Below are positions 11,741-24,060 of a stretch of 64,000 nucleotides of DNA, piece by piece. The stretch's first letter is position 1, and each line of letters opens with the position of its first letter. A program made the position numbers and the translations under genes. The stretch lies in the NCBI GenBank assembly GCA_018894105.1, contig CM032128.1, positions 12,133,001-12,197,000 of the forward strand, given 5' to 3'. The DNA comes from Jacaranda mimosifolia. Taxonomy: Eukaryota > Streptophyta > Magnoliopsida > Lamiales > Bignoniaceae. The notes under the pieces were generated by a model. The model saw only the letters and a list, made by a program, of their open reading frames with translations, did not search any database and had not been told where the DNA came from.

Positions 11741-11755
11741 AAGTTTGGGGGTGTT
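11741..11755 (+). other. Ath1 polypurine tract
   Basis: AAGTTTGGGGGTGTT immediately precedes TGTTAAGTCC of the 3' LTR. It is the site where plus-strand DNA synthesis would start. Confidence 0.75.
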
Positions 11756-12960
11756 TGTTAAGTCCCTATTCATATTCATTTTAATATTATATTTAGGACT
11801 TGATAAATAATTTTCTTGTTTTAAAAAATAAGAATTTCCTTGCTTATTGATGAAATTTGGAATTGCAGGAATATAAGTGGAGAAATTACAAAAAAAAGAA
11901 CAAATTGACACAAGTTGGTGGGGATGCTAGCAGGACGACACCTTATAATCTAATCAAGGATGGGCAGAAGAGTCTTTTTATTTATTTGAGTCCTATTCGA
12001 ACTAGAAGACCTTTGTAATCAGTTATACATAGGCCTTTCAAACACTTAGCTAGAAGAGATTAGAATTTGCTATTTTGGAGATTAGAAGCATCGCAAAAAT
12101 TAGGGATTCGGATGAGGACAAAGTGGAGATCAAATTCTTCAAGGAATAGAGTTTCTTCTTCTCCCTTTGATTTTTTTTTAAAATTCTGGATTTGAGATGA
12201 TGTTTCATTTTATTCATATTTTGTTTGACAATTCAATCATGAACTACTTTGTTATTCTAGGATTATGATGGATTCTTTTGAATAATTTGATGCATGATTT
12301 TCTTCCATGAAATTAGTAGCATTTAAGGTTATTTCTTTTATTGTGTGCCTTTTCTATTTGATTGTCTGATTAACAGTCAAGTGCATCTTTAAATCCTATG
12401 AGAGTCTTGGAAAAGAGAATCTAGGGATTGATTGACAATAGAAGACCTTAGGATTAATTGTTCAAATTAATGAATTAATTAATTTGTGAATAGGATAGGA
12501 ATATGCTTGCTTGCCCTAGGGAGTTAGTTGAGTGGTACAACATTATCCATAATTTAGTTAATTCACATAGGAATATAGTGAATTGAATAAATTAGGAACT
12601 TGATTGTGGGTAATTTGGAAGAACCTCGTAATTGCGTAAGATTCAAGACCAATAACCTGTTATTAATTTCATAGGGAGAAAATCATGGAATCAACTTATT
12701 CGATTGATGAAATCATAATTTTAGGCTTCTATATCCTAGTAGAAATCTTAATCAGTATACTTTTTATTATTTTCATTAGTTTAGTTTCAATTCCTACATA
12801 ATTAATTTTTATTTGAATAAAATAAGTATGTGATAAATTAATAATTAGTAGTGAATAATTTAGTTCCTTGTGGGATCGACACTCTTCTCATCACTTTATT
12901 ACTTGTTGCGACACATGCACTTGCGTATTTGTTTGCATTATTTATTTTGCACAACCAATA
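11756..12960 (+). repeat. Ath1 3' LTR
   Basis: A 1205 bp LTR, TGTTAAGTCCCTATTC to CACAACCAATA, matching 5811-6940. CopA sequence resumes at 12961 with CCCTTCCCAAGAG. Confidence 0.85.
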
Positions 12961-12989
12961 CCCTTCCCAAGAGTTATATGATACTACTT

Positions 12990-13787
12990 GCAATTTCACT
13001 TCCAATGGCCCATCTCGCCACAATAGAAACAAGTGGTATCCTTCTTATTCTCTTTTTTCTTCTTAATCCCTCCGGGTGGCTTTAATGCCTCTTTTCCCTC
13101 CGAAGAAGAACTCTTTTTCTTCTTACCTTTTTTCTTCTTTTCCTTGGGGCCTTTATACTTGGAGGAGGAAGTAAGCATTAAAGGCTTGTCCTTTTTCATC
13201 ATCTCCTCCACAGCTACCAATATGTATACTAATTCATTGATCATGTCTTCTTGTTTTGACATGTTAAAGTTCATCAAAAATTGGTCAAATGAACTTGGCA
13301 AGGATTGGAGGATCAAATCCACATAAAGGTAATTGCCCATTACTACTTCCAAAGTAGCGAGCTTCTCAATGAGCCCAGTCATTTTGAGACCATGATCATA
13401 TACACTAGACCCCTCAATCATCCTAGCCCTAAAGAGCTCCTTAGATGGCATGTACCTTTCGTGCTTGGTTTATACACCATGCAATTCTTGTAGGTGCAAG
13501 TGTATCTCAGCAACACTTTTCATGTGCGCATAAGAATTTTGGAGCTCATTGGACATGGAGGCTATCATGAGGCAATTGGTTTGGAGGTCATCATCTTCCC
13601 ATTTTGTGAACATTTCACAGGCCTCTTGATTGGCATCCTTGCCTATGGTATCTGATAGACTTTGAGCTAAGATATATGTTCGTTTTTTGGAGTCAAGAAC
13701 AATTTTAAGGTTACGAAGCCAATTGTGGTAGTTCGGTCTAGTTAGTTTATTTGTTTCCAATATGATGCTTAGTGGATTTTTAGCCAT
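12990..13787 (-). pseudogene. CopA gag (degenerate)
   Basis: Reads leftward from an ATG at 13787 (MAKNPLSIILETNKLTRPNY), the usual start of this copia gag group: a W-RNLKIVLDS segment followed by a UBN2/retrotran_gag-type helical domain with ALL-type and LILQSLPSSFDQFL motifs (about 13300). A frame break lies near 13470. A Lys/Ser-rich stretch (about 13060-13160) leads to a single zinc knuckle, CFYCGEMGHWK, near 13000; the next codon is a stop where CopB has RNC. The start matches the CopB gag start. Intact gag would build the particle and bind the RNA. Confidence 0.85.
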
Positions 13788-15765
13788 GTTTGAAGATTTC
13801 GCAAATCTACAAAGGTGAAAAAAAAAGAATATAAGCATTTGATTGAATATGAAATTGAAAACATGTTAATAGACTTTCAAGTATGTTCTTCTTCTACTAT
13901 TTTATCACATTCCTTACCCTATTAGGAATTTGGGATATCACGTTTCTTAGTGAGAATCAAGGTCCAAAGGCATCTTTTGTGGACCTACGACTTGTGAGAT
14001 ATCCACTCGTGATCCTAAGGTACGCAACTATTGCCAAATTGCATCTCTATATAACTCATGATGTGTTTTGCCTCACATTTTGTATAGACCCATGACTCGT
14101 GTGACATCTATACTACTAGGTGTTAAGTCGGACCTACCAATCAATCTTTAATTATAAACTCAACCATGATCATTCCAAAAGTCGTGAGACAATGCCATGG
14201 CGAATTTTAAATTAAAATGCATCCTACACCAAGGCAGTGATCATAGTTTTCCTTCAATAATGTGTCCCACGACTCATGAGCCGATACAAAATTAAGGTAG
14301 CATCTCATGTCACTTGCCTATTGGTAGAAAGCTTGGAATTGTTAAAGTTGGTTTAATATTATCCAATTTGATTTAATATTTTGATAAGCTTATACTCCTC
14401 TAAGTTGAGGAATTTTCTTGCTTGGAAGATCTCATCAATTTCTATCTTGTTTATTTATGTTCTCTATTCTAAATATGCATCTTATACATCAATATGATAA
14501 AGAAAGCATAAATAAGTAAATACATCTAGCATGCTCCTAAGGTGAGATGGTCATGAGCCTAAACCACATAATGCACTTAGAGCCATAGGTGCACTACTTA
14601 GTTTATTTTAGGTGAATTGATTAAATAAATAGAACATATCCATTACTTGAATATATTCCATAAATTCGTGGGTCTTCAAGCCTCCTTGATCATCTTGGCC
14701 TCCTTTGTTTCTTTGCAATAATTTACAAGAGTAAAGGAAATCTCACCCCGAGGGTTCTACTTTTATAACAATTACAAGGTAGAAATTCAAAAGGCATGCA
14801 AGTCCCATTTAATACAACACATTTAATCAACATTGAACTTTAATAAAACCAATTTAAAGGCTCATGTTCATCCCCATTCATCCATCATCCATTGAACAAT
14901 TAAATGAATAATAGCTAGAATTAACATTCAATCCAAAAATTAAATGCTTATCACATAAACAATTGATTAGGGGAAAAAAATAAACATAACTAAGCATAAC
15001 TCTTATGCATCACATTTTTGCCCAACCTTCAAAATTAACTTAAATTTGACTTTAAAAGCAAGCAAAAATTTCCAACATTTCTTTAAGCACTTACACAACC
15101 TTTGTGCATCCAAAATTGTATGAAATAAAGAAGTTAAGAACACAAATATTGCACAAAATGAGGCCTCAAAGCAACCTTAGGCAGCCTGGCCCGCTGCTGC
15201 CTGGCACGCCCACCTACTACTCAGCTGGACGCTAGCAACCTATGCAGCGGCCATGCCATTTGTTGCCTAGGGTCAAGCTAAGGTCGTTTCATGCTTTTTT
15301 AGTGCACCAAAACTTATGGACAACTCCATAACTCAATTTCATACAAATTATAATCAATTTCCAGAATTTAAACACTTCTAAAACTAGAAATTAAAGTGCT
15401 CAAAGTGCTTCAAAAATCAAATCTAAGGAAGATCACTATTCTCCATAAATCTCCAATAAATTCCAATCCAATTGGATCCAAAAATAGCCAAAAATACTTT
15501 AAAGCTATAATCAACATGATATATCATCACGTAACATCAACCAATGCTAAATCAACATTTAACATCATAAGATTTGAATCAAAACTCATGCCAACATATG
15601 AATTAACAATTAAACACATATTGACATATTTAAATTCGACACATCAAGAGCCACATACATGATCTCCAAATTCTTAAATTCATCAATTGAATCAGGGATT
15701 TGGAGATCTAGAATCAATCCATCACATGAATTAATTCAACTAAATCCTAATTTAGATATGAAGAT
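13788..15765 (-). other. CopA leader (long 5' untranslated region)
   Basis: About 2 kb separate the PBS from the gag ATG, close to the CopB value. No coding sequence is visible. It holds degenerate copies of a GGCACAYGAGTCGTGGG-like motif (near 13985, 14090, 14190 and 14268), a stem-loop remnant (14566-14599) and a GC-rich part (15175-15290). It aligns with the CopB leader (25340-27320). Confidence 0.65.
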
Positions 15766-15780
15766 GGCTCCGATACTGCT
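15766..15780 (-). other. CopA primer-binding site
   Basis: The minus strand reads AGCAGTATCGGAGCC just after the 5' LTR, a decayed form of the tRNA-iMet site TGGTATCAGAGC. Confidence 0.7.
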
Positions 15781-18032
15781 TGAAGAGAGAAGATAGGCAA
15801 GGATGCATAATTAAAACAAAAAATAAGGCAAAATTAACTTGCAATCTGAAATCCAAGGATCAATCAGTATTTCTTAAACTAGGATTTAGAAGAAAGAAAG
15901 TTACCTTTGAAGAAAATCAGGGCAACAAAGTAGATCTTCCTCTTGGACTCTTCCAAAGCAAAATCAGCACTTTCCACTTCAAGGGTCAACTTCACCATGC
16001 CAAAAACTCCTTAATGTTGAAACTTTTGCCCACCAAAGGATCTCCAAATAGCCTTAATGTGGACAAAATTGAGAAGGAAAACAACTCCAAAATTTCCCAA
16101 GTTTTCTTCAAAAATCGGCCACCAATAACTGGAACAATCTCTAAATCTTAGCTTCCCAAGTGTGAAGCCTCTATGTTGATCCACTCACCTAGGAATAACT
16201 CTCAATACCTCACACTCTAAGCTAGAATAGAATGGAGGAAGAAGATGATAGAAGGGGGTAGAGAGGGAAAGAAGGGGGAGAGAGGCAGGGGCAATTTTTC
16301 GGGAGCTGAGAGGGAAAATAGAGAATCTAGGGAGGTAGTTACTCAACACATAAGTTGTATTGCCCTTTGAAGGGAAAATAGAAGCATGGAATTAGCAAGC
16401 AATGGCCGGCCACTCGAGGGGTATTTATAATGTGAATAGAAGCTACTGGAAGCTTCCTTCACACCATGTCCACTTGTGCCAACTTGCTAGATTCAATTGT
16501 AGTTTGAATTGGATTTTAATTTCATAAATTAAAAATGTCAACTCAATATATTCAAATGGATTCTTCCATTTTATTTTCCCTCCAAAACTCAAATTCCCTA
16601 GTTAATTAAATTAACTCTTTAATTTAACTAGTTTAACTTAACTCCTTAAGTTAATTAAATCAACTAAACTCTTTAAGTTGACTTTAACTAATTAAATTAT
16701 CACATGGCACCAATTAAATTAACTCCTCAATTTTAATTGGCCTTGTTTAACTTTTTAAATTATTTTGATTAATTTAATTTAACTTTTTAAATTATTTTGA
16801 TTAATTTAACACTTAAATTAATCAACCCAAACTGACCAATTGATAATTAGCTAACTTGCTCTCTCTCCCTTTAGGCGAAACCTGCCCACATGCAATTTTC
16901 TAACTCCTTAGAAAAATTCCTCCTATCAAATAAGATTTTTCTTAGGCTTTTGTGTGTGGCCTATTAGGTTCACCAATTCATAAGACATGGGTTCACAACT
17001 CTTTGTGATATTTTAAATATTAAAAATATTCGGATCAGTTTAAACTTTTTTAAACTGATAACTCTATCCATTAATCTCCATTAATTGAAAAGTACCCGAT
17101 CTCCATAGTCAATGTCTAACAACAAGCCCATAGAGCCCAACGAATCCGATGAATGAATTATTTTGAGGTGAACCACTACCATTTATGGTTGCCGTGCAAA
17201 TATGATCCTTCCATTTCCTATTTTCCGAAAAAGGCCTAGGGTAAGATATTTGTTGGCTCCCTAATAGCCTCGATAATTATGCATCTATTCTTGATGTTCG
17301 ATTCTTCGTTATGACCTCATCTTTGAAAACTCCTTTTCTAAATTGTCATATCACCCTGCGCAAGAATTTCTTGAAATCGATCATCTTAGAATACATAAGA
17401 GATTAACTTGTTATTCACTGACAGGCGAAACGGATCCCATCTTGAAACTCGCCAACCTTCATACTTAGGTAGCTTGTGCCTAACCTAAGCACATTTAACC
17501 CGCTATGTGATCAAAGTAAAATTAAATTACAAAGACCTAAATATAATATTACTGTGGAACCTCAAGTCAAATGACTAATTATATGCTCTATCGTAAGCTA
17601 GAGAGCTTGCCACTGCCGACATGCCATTATGACTATCTAGTGAATTTTCTAAGCGAGCCTTCAATGAACTTATGATCTAACAAGCACCCACTAGCATACA
17701 TCCATGTCTAACATAGATTTCCCATGACATAGGGCAATATCCAACTCCTTGGAATATATATCATTAGTATAAGTATATCCCAATCTTAGATGCCCTGTCT
17801 TATAAGATTCTATGAATTGGAATATTTAAAATCATGACCATGGAGACTTATTTTGTAATCACCATTATCCCGTTGTCTATTATGATTTAAGGGCTTGAAC
17901 CAAATGTATGTAAAGAAATCATAAATACATAAGATGAAGATTACCATTTTATTAAGTATCATTCAATCAAAATTGTTACATTAAATAGTTCTACATACTA
18001 ATCTAATTGGCTTGTAGGGCACTATTCCAACA
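15781..18032 (-). repeat. CopA 5' LTR
   Basis: A 2252 bp LTR (plus strand TGAAGA...CCAACA). Homologous to CopC (87-2338) and to CopB's LTRs. The open frame at 15780-16151 lies in the transcribed end of the LTR and has no family resemblance, so I do not call it a gene. The U3 side is about 1.6 kb and the R-U5 side about 0.64 kb, judged from the TATA candidate. Confidence 0.82.
16422..16429 (-). promoter_or_regulatory. TATA box candidate in CopA 5' LTR
   Basis: The minus strand reads TATAAATACCCC. A TATA-like element occurs at the equivalent place in CopC (695-704) and CopB (27946-27953). Conservation of position across three LTRs supports it as the retrotransposon promoter. Confidence 0.55.
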
Positions 18033-18479
18033 AGTAGCTCCCATCTTGATTGCAAGATTGAAGTTGTTGGCAAAGAGCATTTTCTCGTTGAACATCCCTT
18101 ACTGTACGATTATGCATCCAATGGTCTATGGCGAGGGTGTCGTAGTAAGTTTGGCTTATTGGACTATGACTTTACCCTTATTCTTCCGCTTACTATTTCA
18201 ACCTCATTTCGCCTGATTTGGATTGGTGATGGGGACCTTTATTTCCTTAGCATGCTAGTGTAATATTCCTTAGTGCTGCACTGGTCATCAACGGCTTCAT
18301 CTGTTCCAGTTGGCATGGCGAGCTTCATCCTCATGTGGTAAGTTGATACCATTGCTTGGAATAGGTTAAGTAGGTCTTCATAATATAACATTATCTAGTG
18401 ATAGTGTTTTAACAACCAATAATTTCACCATCTTGGTAACTTATTGAGAATGGGTGCCTAAGAAAAGGGAGAAAGAGAT

Positions 18480-18700
18480 TTCTTTACTTGCATCTATTTC
18501 TTTGCCATTAAATCCCACTAAGGCAATTGTCCATTCCAAGTGGAAGGAACTGCATCATAGAAGATTATGCCTACCGATTGGCCACTGTCCACTAGAATCT
18601 TATTTACCTAGAAGTTGGTAAGGGAGGCGGAGATCACTTGGGCATCATTGTGTTAACGTTATTTGGGCTCTATATCTTCCACTCCAAAGGTGATGTTAGG
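18480..18700 (-). pseudogene. Tat1 aspartic protease fragment
   Basis: The minus strand gives VNKILVDSGQSVGIIFYDAV (about 18545-18605), the active site block of Tat/Ogre proteases (V..ILVD.GSS.DII). The DSG triad is kept. Flanking frames contain stops. Only this short block can be recognised; 18033-18480 shows no domain that I can name. Confidence 0.7.
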
Positions 18701-18899
18701 GCGTGAAGACGTACTTTGTATATTTCTACTATATGGGCAATCGAGTCAACTTAAGTCTATCTCACTGCTCGCGCCAACACTTTTTTAATGTTTGATAAGT
18801 CATCTTTACAGGTCCTCCGGAGATCACTTAGATGATGCTAGCAATAGGCAATTTCTTCAAATCTTAGTAATGTTGTTGTTCTTTTATCTCGAAATGTTT

Positions 18900-19304
18900 A
18901 TCAGGGCGCAACTAATGGTTCTCACTCTCTCTAGCTCCTGAATCCCTTTTGTGGCTACTTTTCTTTTAGGCCATGTACTCGTTGAGGCACTCTTTCTAAA
19001 TTTGCTTCTAGATCTCATCTTTTAGATGCAAGCACTGTTGAGTCATATATCTGTGATCACTATGGAAGAAACACAATTTGTCAGATTTCTACCCCTTTGT
19101 ATCATCTTATGGCATTAAAAGAGGATGTTAGATCAAACCTTCGTACTCCACTATGAGCAAGATCTTTGGCCTGGGTGCTATAAGTGGAGTATAATTGGAG
19201 AAGGTTTTGGGAGAACTACGCCTATGGCCTCTTGACTTTCTATTATTGCTATTGCGTCCTTCATCACGCACATTACCTTTGTTGGCATCTTGAGGGGCTA
19301 TAGC
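18900..19304 (-). pseudogene. Tat1 gag C-terminal zinc-finger region
   Basis: The minus strand near 19000-19090 reads KLCFFHSDHRYMTQQCLHLK, then DEI, a stop, KQI, a stop and KECLNEYM. Tat/Ogre gag proteins end with C.FH.DHGH.TE.C.QLK.EIE.LI.RG.L..Y, so the match covers the whole module, with two stops. The piece is cut at 19304 by CopB and continues at 30088. Confidence 0.75.
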
Positions 19305-21475
19305 TAAAGGAGTGTGTAGCACAAGGATCCATGAAATAAAGCAAATAAAGCTAAATAAAAACTTGTCTACACATCTCCCAAGGATCAAATCAGGTTGCAA
19401 AATGGATTTAGAAGAAGATAAATACCTTGAATGCTCAAAAATCCAAGGCAGAATGTAGGAAAGGCTTGAACACTTCAAAGCTATCTTCCTCTGGCACAAC
19501 GGCAACTCAAAAACTTTTGCCCTATCAAAACGCCTCCAAATTTGTTGAAATTTGGACATAACCTCCTCAACACCTTGGGGAAGCTCCAGTAAAAGTTTTT
19601 GCAAAAAATGAATCCAGCAAGGTCTAGAAACATGCCTCCAAAATTTCTACCCTTACAGTGGATCTCCAAAAATAAAGCTATCCAATTATCTAGCCTCCAA
19701 TGTGATGATCCACACACCATAGGCAAATCCCAATCAATCCTTAGTCAGCTAGAAAACCAAGGCAAGAAGAAATGATGAAGGCTAAAATTTAGGAGGGAGG
19801 GTGAAAAAAAAGTGTGAAACTTCAACACATGACTTAATCACACAATTTGGAGAAAAAATGAGAATCTAACTATTAGAATGTCAAGCTTGCTTGGCGGCCA
19901 CCTCACTCCTATTCATAGGGGTGGAGGTGTGATGCAAGTTGGCATCCCACCTCTTATGAGGTTGCGTCAACTTGCAAGATAAGTTGCATGTGAAATGTTG
20001 ATTTCACTTCTATTTCAATTTCATTTGGAATCTTTATTTCACATTAATTAAATTAACCCTTTAATTTAATCAATTAATCTTGAGTTAACTCCTTAAGTCA
20101 ACTAGCTTAACTCTTTAAGTTAGAAAGTGTTAACTTAACTCCTTGAGTTAACTTGACCAATTGATAGTCATATGGCACCAATTAAATTAACACCTTAATT
20201 TAATTGGTCTAATTTAACTCCTTAAATTATTATGATTAATTTAACAATTAAATTAATCAAGCCAAAAATAACCAAAAAATTAGCCAACCATTTTTCTTCC
20301 ATAAAATCGGTCATGTGGAGTTTTCTAACTCTTAGAAAATTCTCTTCATCAAATAGGACTTTTTATTAGCTTTTGTGTGTGTCTCATTAGGTTCTACCAT
20401 TCATTAGATATGGGCTCACAACTCTTCTGATATTTAGAATATCAAAATATTCGCATTAATTTAAACGCCTTTGAACTAATAACTCAATTCAATTAACCTC
20501 TATTAATTGAAGAGTACCCAATCTTCATGGTCGATGTCCAACCTCGAGCCCATGGAGTCCAACTAGTTAGCCAAAATGAATATGCTCTTGGAGAACCATT
20601 CTAGCTCTACGCTTGCCATGCAAATACGATCATTCTATCTCCTGTCTCCCCAAAAAGGCATAGGGCAAGATATTTGACAGCTCCCTAATAACCTCGATAA
20701 CTATGTTTCTATTCCCAATGTTCAATTCCCCTTTATGACCTCATCTTTGGAAAGCTTCTTTTCCAAATTATTATACTACCTTGCGCAAGAATTTTGTAGA
20801 ATCGATCATTATAGAATACATATGAGATGAACTCACCCTTCACAACCCTGAGGAGATGGATCCCATTTTGGATCTCACAAACGTCTATGCCCAATTAGCT
20901 TTTACCCAAGCTCAACTCAGATGGCCTACGGAGTGGTCAAGGAAGAGTCAAAGCATAATAACTTAAACACAAGGTTACAATAGATCCTTAGGTCGAATGA
21001 CTAATTATATGCATGAGCGTAAGCTGGAGAACTTGCCACTACGGCTATCTAGTGAATTCTCCGGGCAGGCCTTCAATGAAATTGTTTTCTAACAAGCACC
21101 TATTAACATGCACCTAGTCTTACATAGACTCATGTCTTACATGGATTGCTCATAAATTGGAGCAATATCCAACCGCTTGGATTTATGCATCATTAGTGCA
21201 AGTCTATCCAAATCTTAGATGCCCTGTCTCATAAGATTCTACGACTTGGAATATTTTAAGATCACAATTGTGTAAGATTGGTTTCATGATCACCACCCAA
21301 TGCGTGACCAAGTCCCGTAGTCTTATGTTATCTGAGGGCTTAACCAAATGCTAGTGAAGTAAATTAAGCATAAGATGAAGATGACCATATATTATGAATA
21401 TCATTCAATCAAGATTTTATCACAAGTGAAATAGTTTACATGCAATCTATTTGGCTGCGGGGCACTATTCCAACA
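19305..21475 (-). repeat. CopB 3' LTR
   Basis: A 2171 bp LTR. The plus strand starts TAAAGGAGTGTGTAGCAC (5' LTR: TGAAGGAGTGTGTAACAC) and ends GCACTATTCCAACA. It lacks the 559 bp insertion found in the 5' LTR and so provides the empty site. The open frames at 19128-19726 lie in or across it and are not genes. Confidence 0.85.
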
Positions 21476-21492
21476 ATCTCCCACTTTTCCTA
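21476..21492 (-). other. CopB polypurine tract
   Basis: The minus strand reads AGGAAAAGTGGGAGAT directly before TGTTGGAATAGTGCC of the 3' LTR. CopA has lost this segment. Confidence 0.75.
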
Positions 21493-21539
21493 AGGCCAAT
21501 TCCCCATAGTCTTCTTCTCAAGATGTCTTTCAAAGACCT

Positions 21540-22960
21540 TTTGCATTAGGAGTTTTGTTAGTTGATTCGTTATATTCTCATCTGAGGCTACCCTTTCCAC
21601 TCAAATGTTGACTCTATCAATGATCTCCCCAATCAAAAGATATCGCCTTAAAATATACTTGGATCGCAGATGAGATCCTGGCTTTTTGGCTTGCGCCACT
21701 GCCCCATTGTTGTCACAGAAGACAACCACAGGCTCAGCAATGCTAGGTACTACATCCAATTCTTAGATGAAGTTTTTCATCCAAACACCTTCCTATGCAG
21801 CTTTCAAAGTCGCAATAAATTATGCCTCTGTGGTTGAATCGACCATGGTGTCTTGTTTGGAACTCTTCCAACTCACCGCAACGCCATTGAGGTAAAATAT
21901 AAATCTAGAAGTTGATTTTAGGTTATCTACATCGGATTGAAAACTAGAATCCAAAAACCCTTTGAGTTTCAATTCTCCATTGCTGTATACCAAAAACAAA
22001 TCCTTAGTCCTTCTTAAGTACTTAAGGATTGCTTTAATGACCATCTAGTGATGTTCACGGGGATCGAATTAAAAACGGTTTGTAACACTTAGAACGTATG
22101 CTACATCCGACCTTGTACATTGAATGGCATACATTATGCTTTCTATGGCAAATGTATAAGTTATGTGGGACATCTTATGTCTCTCTTCATCGATCTTAGG
22201 GCCAATAGACTTGGAGAGACGAAAATCATGTGCCATAGGGATGAATCCCTTATTGAATTCTTCCATACTAAACCTTTTTAGTATCTTATCAATGTACAGT
22301 ATTTAGGAAAGCCCCAGCATCCTCCTTGATCTATCTCTATAGATATGCATTCCCAATACGTATGATGTTTATCCCAAATCCTTCACAGAGAATTAAGTAC
22401 ATAACCATACTTTAGTACACTCTAACATTTCTCTCTCATTTCCAATGAGAAGAATGTTATTAACATAAAGCACAATAAACTGTACACTACTCCCGCTAGC
22501 CTTCTTGTAGACATAAGGTTTATACACATTTTTGACAAAGCCAAATGATTTGATTGTCTTATCAAAACGTATGTCCCAACTTCGAGATGCTTATTTGAGT
22601 CCATAAATGAACCTCTCGAGTTTGAAAACCTTTTGCTCACTCCCTTTGGATGTTAAACCATATGGTTGCTCCATATAGATTTCTTCTTCAATGTTTTCAT
22701 TGAGGAAAACGGTTTTCACATCTATTTGCTATATCTTATAGTTATAATATGCGGCTATAGCAAGTAAAATCCTAATGGATTTAGGCATTGCGACCAGTGA
22801 AATTTTTTCCTCAAAATGAATACTGGGTCTTTGAGTGTAACCTTTTTATCACTAGTCATGCCTTAAAGGTCATAAACTCTCTATCGACTCCTAGCTTTCG
22901 CTTATAGATCCACTTGCAACCAATGGGTACTATAACCTTTGGTGGATCTATAAAATCCAT
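21540..22960 (-). pseudogene. CopB reverse transcriptase and RNase H (degenerate)
   Basis: RT entry near 22930 reads GCKWIYKRKLGVD-like. The palm motif is YVNNILLIGNE (YVNN at 22456-22467), so both catalytic Asp residues of YVDD are Asn. IMYAIQCTRSDVAYVLSVTN (about 22085-22145) marks the RT end. RNase H (21560-22044) shows AILKYLRRTKDLFLVYS, LKGFLDSSFQSDVDNLKSTS and WKSSKQDTMVDSTTEA, the last being the conserved block that contains an active-site acidic residue. Frames change several times. Same domain order as CopA. Confidence 0.85.
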
Positions 22961-23359
22961 ACTTTGTTGGAGTACATAGAGTCCATTTTGAATTTCATGA
23001 TGCCAAGCTAATGTCTCGAATCTATGTCCAATATAACTTCTTCAGAGGTCTCCATATCACTATCCGATTGGCCCTTCTCAAGAAGGAATCAAACCTTTCG
23101 GGTTATTTTTTTATTCGGTCCGACCTTCTCAAAAATTGTGTGCTACGCACTTGATGTTCACTTATTTCTACCGCTTGTGGGATTTTTTGATCATCTTGAA
23201 CGTCATCAAGTTCAATAACAACGCCATTTCTATCTAATAGAAATTCTTTTTCCAAAAAGTAGGTATTCCTTGAAACAAGCACCTGTTGTTCCTAGGGACC
23301 ATAGAAATAATAACCTATAGACTCTCTTAGGTATCCCACAAACTTGCACAAGGTGGATC

Positions 23360-24060
23360 TTATATCCAACTTGTCTCCCACTAACCGCTTAACGTAAGCG
23401 AGAGACCCCAAACCCTTAGAAAAGTGTAAGAGGGTGCTTTGCCATACCACATCTCATGCGGTATCTTTGGCATCAACTTTGAAGGTTCTATGTTTAGTAA
23501 CTTCGCCCCCATAATTACTGCATATCCCTAAAAGGATATAGGCACATCGAAAAAACTCATCATAGAACGTACCATGTCCAACAAGGTACGGTTCTCCTCT
23601 TAGCTACTCCATTGTGTTGGGTGTGCTAGGTGGAGTCCATTGAGAGATAATTCCATTCCTTTAGATAATCCAAGAATTCAGTTCTTAAGTATTCTCCTCC
23701 TCAACCTGATCGAAGAGTTTTAATACTTAGTCCCTTTTGCTTGTCTACTTCATTCCTATACTCTTTGAGTTTTCAAAAGCTTCAAACTTGTACTTCATAA
23801 GATACACATGTCCGAACCGAGTATGATCATTGGTAAAGGTGATGACGTAAGAATAGTCTCCTCTTGCACTAACTCTTAGTGGGCCACAAACATCCTTATG
23901 GATCAAATCTAAAGATTTTGTGGTGCGCTCTGTTTGTCCTACAAATGGAGCCTTGGTCATTTTTCCTTTTAAACAAGACTCACAAGTAGGAAGATTCTCA
24001 ATGCCACTAACATTTAGTGCTTTGAGCTTCTAACTTGCCCATGCTATTTAGAAAATATGC
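23360..24060 (-). pseudogene. CopB integrase (degenerate)
   Basis: Starts after a GHIF-like remnant of the zinc module, then LPTCESCLKGKMTKAPFVGQ, RTTKSLDLIHKDVCGPLR (first catalytic Asp in the DLIH block) and YVITFTNDHTRFGHVYLMK (second catalytic Asp in the FTNDHTRFG block; 23760-23960). The C-terminal part lies near 23400-23560 and is broken by stops. The core keeps more of the family motifs than CopA's does. Confidence 0.83.

Larger units (their letters stand above)
9517..11755 (+). other. Ath1 3' non-coding region
   Basis: No gene is visible in these 2.2 kb. It holds a 12-base C-run (9866-9877), a long pyrimidine tract (9896-9955), a (TA)n run (9956-9976), an internal purine tract (10573-10592), an A-rich stretch with a perfect hairpin GTGCATA-GTGGCA-TATGCAC (11241-11260), and the polypurine tract before the 3' LTR. 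In larger Athila elements this region carries an env-like frame; none can be recognised here. Confidence 0.65.
5811..12960 (+). mobile_element. Athila-type Ty3/gypsy deletion derivative Ath1
   Basis: Plus-strand element of about 7.15 kb with two LTRs (5811-6940 and 11756-12960), a TGGCGCCGTTG-type PBS, a broken gag, a broken protease and only the tail of integrase. RT, RNase H and most of integrase are absent. It sits between the gag and protease of CopA. Comparing the flanks with the same place in CopB (GTACATACCCTTTCCAAG near 24508-24525) fits a five-base target CCCTT, intact on the right (12961-12965) and decayed to TCATT on the left (5806-5810). The LTR ends in AATA rather than CA, so the 3' edge is uncertain by about three bases. 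Confidence 0.82.
2339..18032 (-). mobile_element. Ty1/copia retrotransposon CopA, nested and decayed
   Basis: Minus-strand element. From right to left: 5' LTR (15781-18032), PBS, leader of about 2 kb, gag, protease/GAG-pre-integrase, integrase, RT and RNase H, then a remnant of the 3' LTR (2339-2753). The order PR-IN-RT-RH is diagnostic of Ty1/copia. The element is split by Athila-type Ath1 (5811-12960), and its 3' LTR is cut by CopC. Without Ath1 the visible part is about 8.5 kb. The base just right of the 5' LTR begins AGTAG (18033-18037), the expected TSD copy; the partner copy lies outside the window. The many stops and frameshifts make it immobile by its own proteins. Confidence 0.85.

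Noticed and set aside
11480..11911. A 143-codon minus-strand frame
   Set aside because: It crosses the end of the Ath1 interior, the polypurine tract and the 3' LTR start, and resembles no protein.
15780..16151. A 123-codon open frame that looks like a small gene
   Set aside because: It lies wholly in the R-U5 end of the CopA 5' LTR; the homologous part of CopB (27343-27726) has an unrelated frame, and no protein family is recognisable.
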